Source: Streptomyces sp. NBC_00442 (GTDB lineage Bacteria > Actinomycetota > Actinomycetes > Streptomycetales > Streptomycetaceae). Taken from it: a stretch of 64,000 nucleotides of DNA. The position numbers and the translations under genes were made by a program. The stretch spans positions 2,666,001 to 2,730,000 of the forward strand of contig NZ_CP107918.1 of assembly GCF_036014195.1 (NCBI RefSeq). The letters are read 5' to 3'. The notes under the pieces are model-generated. The model was given only the letters and a program-made list of their open reading frames with translations. It ran no database searches and was not told where the DNA came from. How positions within the stretch are numbered: the stretch's first letter is position 1; each line of letters starts with the position of its first letter. Below are positions 44,055 through 51,996 of this stretch, in pieces.

Positions 44055-44960
44055 ATGCGCCGGAACCACCGCACCACTGTCATAGCCACATCCCTCGCCG
44101 CGACCGCCGTCGTCGCCGTGACCGCCGTCGGCTGCGGGCCGCAGAACGCCAAGGCCGTCCCGGCCACTCCGGCCGCCCCCGGATCGCCCTCGGGCCCGGC
44201 GGCGTCCGCCGCGCATTCGCCGTCGGCGTCCGCGTCGGCTTCCACCGACGACAAGCCCGCCGCCAGGCCCAGCGCGTCGTCCGCCGCCACCAGGACCGCG
44301 GCCAAACCCGCCACGAAGCCCGCGCCCAAGGTCTTGATGGCGAACGGCTCCAAGGGCGCCCAGGTCAAGGAACTCCAGGCGCGGCTCGCCCAGATCGGCT
44401 GGTTCGACGACACCCCGACGGGCACGTACGGCGCCGCGACCACCGCAGCCGTCAAGGGCTTCCAGGGCAAGCGCGGGCTCGCGGCGACGGGGAAGACCGA
44501 CAGCGTGACCTGGGACAAGCTGCTCGGCATGACCACGAAGCCCACGGCGCAGGAACTGGCGGGCCGCGCCGTCAACAAGCCGGTCGCCAAGCTCGACCCG
44601 CGGTGCATGACGGGCCGCGCGATCTGCATCAGCAAGACGAGCCGCACGCTGTCGTGGGTGGTCAACGGCACGGTCCAGTCGACGATGGACGTCCGCTTCG
44701 GCTCGCAGTACACGCCGACCCGCGAGGGCGTCTTCAAGGTCTTCGAGAAGAGCCGTGACCACGTGTCGACGATCTATCACACGGCCATGCCGTACGCGAT
44801 GTTCTTCAGCGGCGGCCAGGCCGTGCACTACTCGTCGGACTTCGCGGCGCGCGGCTACAACGGTGCCTCGCACGGCTGCGTCAACGTGCGCGACAAGGGC
44901 AAGGTCGCGGCGCTCTTCGACCAGGTGAAGATCGGCGACAAGGTCGTCGTCTACTGGTGA
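44055..44960 (+). CDS. L,D-transpeptidase with peptidoglycan-binding domain
   Basis: A 301-residue exported enzyme forming 3-3 peptidoglycan cross-links. The signal peptide ends in a lipobox-like TAVGC (Cys about residue 26), then a Ser/Ala/Pro linker, a PG_binding_1 domain (GSKGAQVKELQARLAQIGWF, residues 95-155) and a YkuD domain with the catalytic SHGCVNVRD near the end. ATG 44055 follows a G-rich ribosome site. Divergent from the mutase gene across 204 bp. Confidence 0.92.
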   Translation: MRRNHRTTVIATSLAATAVVAVTAVGCGPQNAKAVPATPAAPGSPSGPAASAAHSPSASASASTDDKPAARPSASSAATRTAAKPATKPAPKVLMANGSKGAQVKELQARLAQIGWFDDTPTGTYGAATTAAVKGFQGKRGLAATGKTDSVTWDKLLGMTTKPTAQELAGRAVNKPVAKLDPRCMTGRAICISKTSRTLSWVVNGTVQSTMDVRFGSQYTPTREGVFKVFEKSRDHVSTIYHTAMPYAMFFSGGQAVHYSSDFAARGYNGASHGCVNVRDKGKVAALFDQVKIGDKVVVYW

Positions 44961-44973
44961 GGTCGTCTCATGA

Positions 44974-45006
44974 CAGTGGACGTCCACGGGATGAGGACGT
45001 CCACTG
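44974..45006. terminator. Terminator after the L,D-transpeptidase gene
   Basis: CAGTGGACGTCC pairs with GGACGTCCACTG around a 9-base loop, 14 bases after the stop. Confidence 0.82.
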
Positions 45007-45068
45007 GTGAGTGAGCGGCAAGCTCGTGGGGTGGGCCGGCCGGGGCGTGCCCGGCCGGTCAAGTGGGG

Positions 45069-45107
45069 GGCGCGGGCGGGACCGGGGGAACGTGTCCCGC
45101 CCGCGCC
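45069..45107. terminator. Perfect 14-bp hairpin in convergent gap
   Basis: GGCGCGGGCGGGAC pairs perfectly with GTCCCGCCCGCGCC over an 11-base loop. It lies between the + strand transpeptidase gene and the - strand anti-sigma-like gene, and could terminate the latter. Confidence 0.7.
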
Positions 45108-45252
45108 ATTCGCGCGGAGCCGTGGGTACGGGGGGAACCCCGGCTCATCTGCGCCGCCGATGACCAGTCGGCTCACTCAGTACTGCGCCGCCGTCTCAAA
45201 AAACGTTACTGCTGGTCCTGGGCGGCGTTTCCGTCCGTGTGACCGGCTGCGC

Positions 45253-46278
45253 TCACGAGTGCGCGGGCACGGCGGGCCCGAGCCGGTCGAGGAGACCGTC
45301 GGGCCGGGTCACCGAGCTCTGCCTGCCGCCGCCACCGCCGCCCGTCTTGTTCCCGGGGCCGTCGCCCTTCCCTTTGCCCGAGCCGTCCGAACCGCCGCCG
45401 TCCGGGCCCCCGGACTTGCCGCCCTTGCCGCCGTCGTCGCCGCCCTTGCCGCCCTTGCCGTCGAGCAGCAGATCGCAGAACGCCTTCACCGCGGCCGGGC
45501 CGTGCGCGGCCGACTCCAGGGTGCGGCGCTTGTTCTGGTCGAGCCGGCCGGAGCGGTAGTCGCGGCAGTCGTCGGCCGTATTCGCGAGCCACTGCTGCTT
45601 GCCGCCGGTGTCCTCGCCGGGGGGCGGGCCGCCCTGCTGGGTGCCGTCCCTGTGACCGGGTCCGGTGCCGGGGTCCGCGCTCGGACCGCCCGGGGTGGGC
45701 GCGTACGAGGGGTCGCCGCCGGGCGTGCCCGGCGCCGACGACGGCTCGTGCCGGTCGGGCGCCGGGGTCGGGGAGCCGGGCGGCAGGGCGTGCGAGGGCG
45801 ACGTGTCGACGGGCCCCGGGGTCATGTCGGCGGACACGGTCGACGCGGGGGCGGGGTCCTGCTCGTCGAAGGCGAAAGGCCCCGGCAGCACACCGGTGCC
45901 CGCGGCGACGGCGACCCCGCCGAGCGCACAGCAGGCCAGCGCCGCGGCGAGGCCCAGGCGCACGGGCGCGAAGCGTCTGCGCCGGGGGGCATCGGAAAGC
46001 CGCGCCGCGTGTCCGACCCGGACGACACCTCCGACCCGGACGACACCGAGGGCTTCGCCGGGCGCGTCATCGGCGCGGGCCTTGCGGAAAGCGGCCAGCG
46101 CCGCTTCCTCGCCGCGGAGTTCGGTGGTGGCCGGTCCGGCGGGGCCGAGGGAACGCAGCAGGTCAGCGAGGTGGGCGGCCTCGGCCCGAGCGCGCTCGTC
46201 ACCGGACTCGACGCCTTCGCCGCGCAGCAGTCGCTCGGCGGCATCCCCGTCAAGCCACTCGTGCCGCTCGTCAGCCAT
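45253..46278 (-). CDS. Membrane protein, probable anti-sigma partner of the upstream ECF factor
   Basis: A 341-residue single-pass protein. The N-terminal 100 residues are cytoplasmic (HEWLDGDAAERLLRGEG), a membrane segment (LGLAAALACCALGGVAVAAG) follows, and the rest is an extracellular Pro/Gly/Ser-rich region with a compact domain CRDYRSGRLDQNKRRTLESA around residue 240 and a Gly/Lys tail. Overlap with the sigma factor stop (TGATG) strongly suggests it is that factor's anti-sigma protein, though no classical zinc HxxxCxxC motif is visible. An 18-bp perfect tandem repeat (46012-46047) encodes GVVRVG twice. Confidence 0.78.
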   Translation of the reverse strand: MADERHEWLDGDAAERLLRGEGVESGDERARAEAAHLADLLRSLGPAGPATTELRGEEAALAAFRKARADDAPGEALGVVRVGGVVRVGHAARLSDAPRRRRFAPVRLGLAAALACCALGGVAVAAGTGVLPGPFAFDEQDPAPASTVSADMTPGPVDTSPSHALPPGSPTPAPDRHEPSSAPGTPGGDPSYAPTPGGPSADPGTGPGHRDGTQQGGPPPGEDTGGKQQWLANTADDCRDYRSGRLDQNKRRTLESAAHGPAAVKAFCDLLLDGKGGKGGDDGGKGGKSGGPDGGGSDGSGKGKGDGPGNKTGGGGGGRQSSVTRPDGLLDRLGPAVPAHS

Positions 46279-46988
46279 CACATGTCCTTCTGCGTCCGGG
46301 CGCGTGATTGCGTCACACCGCGTTCCGGCGCGCGCTGCGACGGCACGGCGTCCAGCTCCTCCGCGTCCTGGGCCACGTCCCCCACGGAGCCGTCCGCGCC
46401 CAGCAGTTCAGCAAGCCGCTTCAGGCCCCGGTGCGCGGCGGTCCGCACCGCGCCGGGCCGTTTGCCCAGGGTCTGCGCCGCGCTCTTCGCGTCGAGGCCG
46501 ACCACCACGCGCAGCACCACGGCCTCGGCCTGGTCCTGCGGGAGCTGGGCGATGAGCGCCATCGTACGTCCGGTGCCGAGCGCCTCCATCGCCTCGTCGG
46601 CGGTGTCCGACTCGGCGGGGCGGGCGGTCAACTCGCTCTCGTCGCCGCCGACGGCGGGCCTGCGGCCGCGCATCCGAACGTGGTCGAGGGCGCGGTTGCG
46701 GGCGATGCGGGCGGCCCAGCCGCGGAAGCGGTCGGCGTCGCCCTCGAACCGCTGGAGGTCACGGGCGATCTGGAGCCAGGCCTCGGAGGCCACGTCCTCG
46801 GTGTCGGGTTCGCCGACCAGGGTGCGGATGTAGCCGAGCAGGCGCGGGTGCACGGCGCGATAGACGGCACGGAAGGCGTCCTCGTCCCCGTCCTGCGCCC
46901 TGAGCACCGCGGCGGTCAGCTCCGCGTCGTCCCCCAGCAATCCCTGCACCCTGTCTTGACTGACTGTCCCGATGTCACCGCTGGTCAT
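46278..46988 (-). CDS. ECF-type RNA polymerase sigma factor
   Basis: A 236-residue sigma factor. Region 2 contains AFRAVYRAVHPRLLGYIRTL, EDVASEAWLQIARDLQRF and FRGWAARIARNRALDHVR; region 4 contains IAQLPQDQAEAVVLRVVVGL and GKRPGAVRTAAHRGLKRLAE. The C-terminal 40 residues are an unstructured tail. ATG 46988 or GTG 46991 could be the start; neither has a good ribosome site. It is the first gene of a two-gene unit with the membrane protein. Confidence 0.9.
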   Translation of the reverse strand: MTSGDIGTVSQDRVQGLLGDDAELTAAVLRAQDGDEDAFRAVYRAVHPRLLGYIRTLVGEPDTEDVASEAWLQIARDLQRFEGDADRFRGWAARIARNRALDHVRMRGRRPAVGGDESELTARPAESDTADEAMEALGTGRTMALIAQLPQDQAEAVVLRVVVGLDAKSAAQTLGKRPGAVRTAAHRGLKRLAELLGADGSVGDVAQDAEELDAVPSQRAPERGVTQSRARTQKDM

Positions 46989-47236
46989 CACGGTCGCATC
47001 GCCGTACGCGAATCAGCACGCTACGGCCTAGGTGCCCCTTACGTCCACGCCTTGTACAACCTGCAACTATCTCCTGACACAGCGCGGTGTGACAGAAAAC
47101 GCACGCTCGGCGCTGAAGGGAGTACGGGGTCGCCACAACGACCCCGCCGGAAGACGGCCGGGGCCTCTCCTGTGGGGGGTGGCGGCCCCGGTCGTCCTCC
47201 GCACCTTCAGACCTCGTGGCACGGGAACGCGCTTGA

Positions 47237-47268
47237 GGGGCCCGGGTGCCATGTGGCACCCGGGCCCC
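47237..47268. terminator. Perfect 15-bp palindromic hairpin
   Basis: GGGGCCCGGGTGCCA and TGGCACCCGGGCCCC flank a two-base centre. It could terminate a transcript entering from either side or be a processing site; no gene is adjacent. Confidence 0.6.
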
Positions 47269-47485
47269 GAAGGAAACTGCTCACACCATCTGCCGGCCCT
47301 GATTCCGCGCCGGCCTTCTGGGTCCGCACGTCCACCCGTGAGAGGGCGGGAAATGCGGGGATCGCGGTTGCTTGACCGGAGACCACCTCACTATCGATGT
47401 CCTGCGGTACCCGGACCGGTGATGACGTCCGGGCGATCCTGATGGCGTCGCGTTCCTCCGTTCTTCCCTCTGGATGAGCTGCCTG

Positions 47486-47547
47486 CTGAACTGCGTACTG
47501 CTGATACCGCTGATACCGCTGAACTGCGTACTGACTGAACTGCGTAC
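47486..47547. repeat. Interleaved short direct repeats
   Basis: CTGAACTGCGTAC occurs at 47486-47498, 47519-47531 and 47535-47547; CTGATACCG occurs twice in tandem at 47501-47518. Related ACTGCGGTACTG-like words recur to about 47780. Confidence 0.75.
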
Positions 47548-47882
47548 CACGGGTGATGCGAACCGCCCGGTGCGCGCGTCCGCAGCCGACGCCTTCACCG
47601 GGGTACCGCTCACTGACTTCACTGCGGGGTTCTGCACTTACCGGTACTTCTCCCGGCGGCCCCTGATCACTGCGGGCCGCCCGGTGCGGTGGTCAGCCCC
47701 GTCGCCGTCCTGCAACAACCCTGGCTTCGACACTCCACCACCGCACCGTTCAGCGAACTGCAACTGCGGTACTGCTGCCCGGCAGTTCGTCTCTGCCGGT
47801 CCTGCGGTCCTTCTTGGCTACGACAGGAACCATACCCACACCACAACCCAATGTCTACTCTCGCCAGTACAGATTTCTATGC

Positions 47883-47906
47883 GCGTGACGGAGAGGTAAT
47901 GGGTAT
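47883..47906 (+). promoter_or_regulatory. Candidate SigB-type promoter GCGT-N14-GGGTAT
   Basis: Matches the reported Streptomyces SigB consensus GNNT-N14-16-GGGTAC/T, 125 bp before the RsbW-like gene. The -35 is low in information, so this is a candidate. Confidence 0.45.
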
Positions 47907-48030
47907 CGAACAGTGGAGCGAGCGGAGGGCGAACCGGGCGTGGTGATGGTTGAGGGGCCAGGGTGGGGGGCATGAGGCCTGCCAAGAAGGACCCGGGCAT
48001 GGACGAACCAGAGACCAGGTGGTGTGACCG

Positions 48031-48420
48031 ATGGACACGATGGGCCTCAATGCCGCGATCATCAGCACCCCGGCATCCCTCGCCGACGCACGCGACAGCG
48101 CCCGGAACTTCGTCGCAGGGCTCGCGGATCCGGTCGCGGCCGACGCGGCCGACACCGTGGTCCTGGTCGTGTCGGAGCTCGTCACCAACTCCCTGCGCCA
48201 CGGTGGAGGCACCTGCACCCTGGACCTGACCGAACACCCGGGCAGCATCGAGGTGGCCGTGCACGATCGCAGCACGCGCGCTCCGCTGATGCGCCGCCCG
48301 GACCTGCACGACGGCACGGGCGGGTTCGGCTGGCCGATGGTCAACCGCCTGGCCCACGCCACCTACGTCACCCACAGCAGCGCCGGCGGCAAGACCGTCA
48401 GCGCCTTCCTGCCCCGTTAG
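48031..48420 (+). CDS. RsbW-like ATP-binding anti-sigma kinase
   Basis: A 129-residue HATPase_c_2 protein. The N box is VVSELVTNSLRHGGG, and DLHDGTGGFGWPMVNRLA carries the G2-like motif. It is expected to bind and inhibit a SigB-family sigma factor and to phosphorylate its antagonist. It lies 135 bp before such a sigma gene, in the same direction. AGGTGG precedes ATG 48031. Confidence 0.88.
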   Translation: MDTMGLNAAIISTPASLADARDSARNFVAGLADPVAADAADTVVLVVSELVTNSLRHGGGTCTLDLTEHPGSIEVAVHDRSTRAPLMRRPDLHDGTGGFGWPMVNRLAHATYVTHSSAGGKTVSAFLPR

Positions 48421-48486
48421 CACCCGAGCCCACCGCCTGCGCCACCGCCCCGCCGGGGGTTTACGACGTGACGTGGGTCGCAGGGC

Positions 48487-48511
48487 GCATGCTTCCGGAA
48501 GGTCGGGGTAT
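48487..48511 (+). promoter_or_regulatory. Candidate SigB-type promoter GCAT-N15-GGGTAT
   Basis: Fits the SigB consensus and lies 45 bp before the sigma factor start, suggesting autoregulation. Confidence 0.45.
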
Positions 48512-48555
48512 GCGGCTGGCCGATCGAGATCGGCGAGGGTGAGGGAGTGGTTCCG

Positions 48556-49470
48556 ATGACAGTGGTGACGGGACCGGAGCTGCTGGACCGGACGACGGCC
48601 GGCACAACGGGGTCCAGCGCTGCGGCGGCTGTGACGGGTGAGCTGCCGTGGGTGGAGGACGCGGGCAAGGTGGCCCCCAAGGACGCCCGAGCGCTGTCGA
48701 AGGTGTTCTTCGATCAGCTCCAGGTCCTGGAGGAGGGAACGCCCGCATACCAGTACGCGCGGAACACGTTGATCGAGATGAACCTGTCCCTGGTCCGCTT
48801 CGCGGCCAGCCGGTTCCGCAATCGCGGTGACGGCGAGATGGAGGACATGATCCAGGTCGGCACGATCGGCCTGATCAAGGCCATCGACCGTTTCGACCTG
48901 TCCCGCGAAGTCGAGTTCACCTCTTTCGCGATCCCCTACATCGTCGGCGAGATCAAGCGCTTCTTCCGCGACACCACCTGGGCCGTCCACGTCCCCCGCC
49001 GCCTCCAGGAACTGCGCACCGAGATCGCGAAGGCGAAGGAGCACCTCTCGCTCCGGCTCGACCGCGACCCGACCGTCAAGGAACTGGCCGCGCACCTCAA
49101 GCTGGACGAGGACGAGGTCATCGACGGGATCGTCGCTTCCAACGGCTACACGGCGGGCTCGCTCGACATGTCCGCCGACACGGTGGAGCCGGGCCAGTCG
49201 GCCGGCGCCAAGGCCCGCACCCTGTCCGATTTCATCGGCGAGGAAGACCCCGGCATGGAGAAGGTCGAGGACCTCCACGCCCTGGCGCCCCTGATGGATC
49301 AGCTCGACGAACGCGAACGCCGCATCGTCAGCATGCGCTTCGGACACGAGATGACGCAGGCCCAGATCGGCGTCGAACTCGGCATCTCCCAGATGCAGGT
49401 CTCCCGGCTCCTGACCAGGATCATCGCCAAGCTGCGTACCGGCATGCTCGACGGACTCGGCGCCGTCTAA
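48556..49470 (+). CDS. SigB/SigF/SigG-family RNA polymerase sigma factor
   Basis: A 304-residue stress-type sigma factor. Region 2 includes RNTLIEMNLSLVRFAASRFR, DMIQVGTIGLIKAIDRFD and EVEFTSFAIPYIVGEIKR; region 3 has FFRDTTWAVHVPRRLQELRT and DPTVKELAAHLKLDEDEVID; region 4 has LDERERRIVSMRFGHEMTQA and IGVELGISQMQVSRLL. ATG 48556 has GGGAG 9 bases before it. With the RsbW-like gene upstream and the RsbR/S/T set 4 kb away it forms a partner-switching system for osmotic or general stress. Which of the several Streptomyces SigB paralogues it is cannot be told. Confidence 0.93.
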   Translation: MTVVTGPELLDRTTAGTTGSSAAAAVTGELPWVEDAGKVAPKDARALSKVFFDQLQVLEEGTPAYQYARNTLIEMNLSLVRFAASRFRNRGDGEMEDMIQVGTIGLIKAIDRFDLSREVEFTSFAIPYIVGEIKRFFRDTTWAVHVPRRLQELRTEIAKAKEHLSLRLDRDPTVKELAAHLKLDEDEVIDGIVASNGYTAGSLDMSADTVEPGQSAGAKARTLSDFIGEEDPGMEKVEDLHALAPLMDQLDERERRIVSMRFGHEMTQAQIGVELGISQMQVSRLLTRIIAKLRTGMLDGLGAV

Positions 49471-49484
49471 GGACTGTCCCGTAA
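49471..49484. repeat. Left terminal inverted repeat, insertion-sequence-like
   Basis: GGACTGTCCCGTAA begins at the base after the sigma factor stop codon and matches the complement of 50210-50223 with one mismatch. The sequence resembles ends of IS5-type elements common in Streptomyces (from memory). Confidence 0.55.
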
Positions 49485-49572
49485 ATGATCTCCGAGCTGC
49501 CTACGGCGGTTCTGGACGGTCCGGTCTCACCGAACCTTGAGCGGCGCTCCTCACAGGCCCCGGTGACCTGAG

Positions 49573-50100
49573 TCAGTCGAAGAGGACAACGAGTCCGTTC
49601 ACCCAGATCGCGAGGAACACAAGGACCGCCGTCAGGCAGCCGACGCCCGCCAGCACACCGCCGACCGTCCACGGCGCGGAGGGCGCCTCGTACTCCCCTT
49701 CCAGGTCGTCCCGGTAGGAGGCGGGGTCGTCCCAGTCGACGGGGTGCCCCAGCTCCTCGGCGCAGGCGGTCCGCACCGCGACCAGCTGCCCCTTCGCGAA
49801 GGCAGTGGCCGCCTTCGTCTCGGGGCCGGGCCAGGCGAGGGCCTTCATCCGCCACCCGGGAGACCCGTACCGCGCCTCGAAGGTGGCGGTCTCGTCGGCA
49901 TTCCGGTCCTCTTCGAGGTACATCCAGCGTCCAGCCTCGGCGGCGTCGCCGTAGAGCCGGTACACCTCGGCCAGACGACGGCGGAGCGTCAGGTCGTGCG
50001 GGAAGGACGAGATGAGACCGCGCAGGCGCTGGCGCGCGACGGGAACCCGGCCGGCGGCCAGGTCTGCATCGACTCGGGCAAGGGTCTCTCTCAGGGACAT
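49573..50100 (-). CDS. DUF6584 family protein
   Basis: A 175-residue protein with an N-terminal helical repeat-like domain (LRETLARVDADLAAGRVPVA, RLRGLISSFPHDLTLRRRLA, VYRLYGDAAEAGRWMYLEED) and a single C-terminal membrane segment (VGGVLAGVGCLTAVLVFLAI). The DUF6584 name is from memory; function unknown. It is flanked by 14-bp inverted repeats that look like insertion-sequence ends and separates the sigma gene from the next block. Confidence 0.85.
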   Translation of the reverse strand: MSLRETLARVDADLAAGRVPVARQRLRGLISSFPHDLTLRRRLAEVYRLYGDAAEAGRWMYLEEDRNADETATFEARYGSPGWRMKALAWPGPETKAATAFAKGQLVAVRTACAEELGHPVDWDDPASYRDDLEGEYEAPSAPWTVGGVLAGVGCLTAVLVFLAIWVNGLVVLFD

Positions 50101-50209
50101 GAACGCATGATCGGATACCGCACTGACCTACGTCGACCTGGTTTTGCCGCTTGGCACCGCTCGCTCTCGACGGCATCGGCTGAACCTCACTGCGACGGGG
50201 CACCGCCAG

Positions 50210-50223
50210 TTACGGGACAGCCC
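50210..50223. repeat. Right terminal inverted repeat, insertion-sequence-like
   Basis: TTACGGGACAGCCC is the inverted partner of 49471-49484 (13 of 14). Flanking trinucleotides are TAA on the left and TCA on the right, so no exact target duplication is seen. Confidence 0.55.
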
Positions 50224-50372
50224 TCAGGCGAAGCGGTACTGGTGGTCACCCGGCGCATTCCACCAGCGAAAAGCCAAAAACAATTGCCCGGATAAGAAAT
50301 TTATAAACAGTCGCACCGGGACCGTGTAACCCCGCTGCGGCGGGGCATTCGCTGGCTCGGAGGTTGATAACT

Positions 50373-50534
50373 ATGGTTCCCCTGCTTCTCGTTCTTCTGC
50401 TGGCTCTGATCCTCTTCGGTGCGGGCTTCGCACTGAAGGCCCTGTGGTGGATCGCGATCATCGTGCTCGTCGTGTGGCTGGTCGGGTTCATCGCCCGTCC
50501 CAAGGGAGGAAGCGGCCGCTGGTACCGCTGGTAG
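50373..50534 (+). CDS. Small hydrophobic membrane protein (53 aa)
   Basis: A 53-residue peptide with two hydrophobic stretches (VPLLLVLLLALILFGAGFAL and WWIAIIVLVVWLVGFI) and a basic tail GGSGRWYRW. ATG 50373 has GGAGG 10 bases before it. It is followed by a perfect 15-bp terminator, which supports it as a real gene. Similar short hydrophobic proteins occur near stress genes in Streptomyces; function unknown. Confidence 0.8.
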   Translation: MVPLLLVLLLALILFGAGFALKALWWIAIIVLVVWLVGFIARPKGGSGRWYRW

Positions 50535-50559
50535 ACGCCGGCCGCGCGGACTCGACGCA

Positions 50560-50595
50560 GGGGGCTCCCCGCCCACAGCAGGGCGGGGAGCCCCC
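50560..50595 (+). terminator. Perfect 15-bp terminator
   Basis: GGGGGCTCCCCGCCC and GGGCGGGGAGCCCCC flank an ACAGCA loop, 25 bases after the small hydrophobic protein gene. Confidence 0.85.
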
Positions 50596-50772
50596 TCCGT
50601 ATGTCCGCATGCGTATCGAGAAATTCAGGAAGCGCGGGTCGTGTGCCGATCGCCGGGTACACGGATCCCATGGCCGTGGCGTCGGCCTCCGCGCACCGGA
50701 ACCACGCCTCCAGGAATCCGCCGCCACGGCCCTCGAACGAGGTTCTCGGCCACGGCGCCGCGGCGGGCGCCG

Positions 50773-51960
50773 TTACGGGTCGGACCGGACTCGTTGATCG
50801 CGGCCTCTCCAGTCGAGGCAGACAAGCATGGCGTCGTCGTCGGCGTCGATGGGGCCCCGGTGCCCCGCGAGTTCCTGCAGTACGGCCCGGGGGACCTGGG
50901 AGGCGGGCAGGAGGCGGGTGTTGGTGAGCGCTCGCATCAGGGCCTTCTCGCTGTAGCGCTCGCCGGCGGGGGAGGCGACGTTGTAGATGCCGTCGCTGAC
51001 GAACACCAGGCGGTCCCCGGGCTCCACCTGGAAGGGTTCGGAGGTGTAGGGGGTTTCCTCGAACATGCCGAGCGGCATCAGGGCCTCGGGCTGGATCCGT
51101 TCGGCCTTGCCCTGCCGCAGGCGCCACATACGGGGAGATCCCGCATCGACGATCTGCGTGTTCCCGGTGTCGAGGTCGAAGCGGAGCAACAGCGAGGAGA
51201 GGTAGACCCGGCCCTGATAGTGGCCGTAGACGGCCTGGTCGGCCAGACAGGCCTGGTCGGACAGGGACAGGCCGGCGCGGCGCGCGTTCCGCAGCGCGTT
51301 GACGGCCAGGTTGGTGAGCAGGGCCGCTTCGATTCCTTCGCCCATGCCGTTGGTGATGACGAGCGTCAGGTGGTCGGCGGAGGAGGACCAGTCGAAGTTG
51401 TCGCCGTAGATGGCGTACGCGGGCTCGAGCTGGGCGCCGATGTCGTACTCCGGACGGGAGCAGGAACGGCCCGGCAGGAGCTGCCACTGCATCTCGGCCG
51501 CCAGGGTCAGGCGGCTGGCCCGGCGCGCCTGGAGGTAGACGTCTGTGTCGCGCTCGGCCACGACGATCTCGTGTCCGAGTACTTCGGCGATCTCCCAGAA
51601 TTCACGCTCGGTGACGGCGTCGTAGGCGTTCCGGTCCAGGCCGACGGTGAGGACTCCGAGGCGGTCGCCGCGCACGCTGATGGGGAGATGGGCGTTCAGC
51701 AGGCCGGTTCGGTCGTCGGTCTCCACGTAGGGTTGCTGCGCTCCGAAGGCGCGCCCTGCTGGACTGCTGTGGACAGGGATCGGTTCTCCGGTGTAGGGGA
51801 GTTCGCTGACCGGTTGCAGTATGGTCATCGCGTAGTCGGCCATCAGCAAGTCGACGGAGACGGCCCCGTAGTGCGTGGTGAGGGTGTCCTGCACCGCTTG
51901 CAGCAGAGCGTGCGGCGCCGCTTGGCGCAGTGCGCGTTCCGCAGCCGTGAATCTGTCCAC
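50773..51960 (-). CDS. PP2C/SpoIIE-type phosphatase-like protein (module 1)
   Basis: A 395-residue protein with an N-terminal GAF-like sensor (DLLMADYAMTILQPVSELPY, residues 30-150) and a C-terminal SpoIIE/PP2C domain (AAEMQWQLLPGRSCSRPEYD, GDNFDWSSS, VSDGIYNV, DDDAMLVCLDW). The motif that is normally DGxGHG reads TNGMGEG, so one metal-binding aspartate is an Asn. It is divergent from a MarR gene 36 bp away and is paralogous to 57320-58519. GTG 51960 is chosen; no ribosome site is obvious. It may act as a regulatory or low-activity phosphatase in the stress network. Confidence 0.87.
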   Translation of the reverse strand: MDRFTAAERALRQAAPHALLQAVQDTLTTHYGAVSVDLLMADYAMTILQPVSELPYTGEPIPVHSSPAGRAFGAQQPYVETDDRTGLLNAHLPISVRGDRLGVLTVGLDRNAYDAVTEREFWEIAEVLGHEIVVAERDTDVYLQARRASRLTLAAEMQWQLLPGRSCSRPEYDIGAQLEPAYAIYGDNFDWSSSADHLTLVITNGMGEGIEAALLTNLAVNALRNARRAGLSLSDQACLADQAVYGHYQGRVYLSSLLLRFDLDTGNTQIVDAGSPRMWRLRQGKAERIQPEALMPLGMFEETPYTSEPFQVEPGDRLVFVSDGIYNVASPAGERYSEKALMRALTNTRLLPASQVPRAVLQELAGHRGPIDADDDAMLVCLDWRGRDQRVRSDP

Positions 51961-51996
51961 CGTTCGGTGACCGCCTGTTCGGGAGGATGAAGAGGA

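Larger units (their letters stand above)
46992..48030. other. 1-kb region without a supportable gene, repeat-rich
   Basis: No open frame here has Streptomyces-like third-position bias. It holds a perfect 15-bp stem palindrome (47237-47268), a 7-bp hairpin (47411-47434), three copies of CTGAACTGCGTAC (47486, 47519, 47535) interleaved with two of CTGATACCG (47501, 47510), and a stretch to 47900 of lower GC. A SigB-type promoter match lies at its right end. Confidence 0.6.

Noticed and set aside
47474..47899. A 141-codon + strand frame in the 1-kb gap
   Set aside because: Rich in Cys, Thr and Asn with no third-position GC bias; it reads through the repeat units and appears non-coding.
50654..50659. 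GGGTAC as a SigB-type -10 on the + strand
   Set aside because: No gene starts downstream on that strand before the convergent PP2C gene ends.
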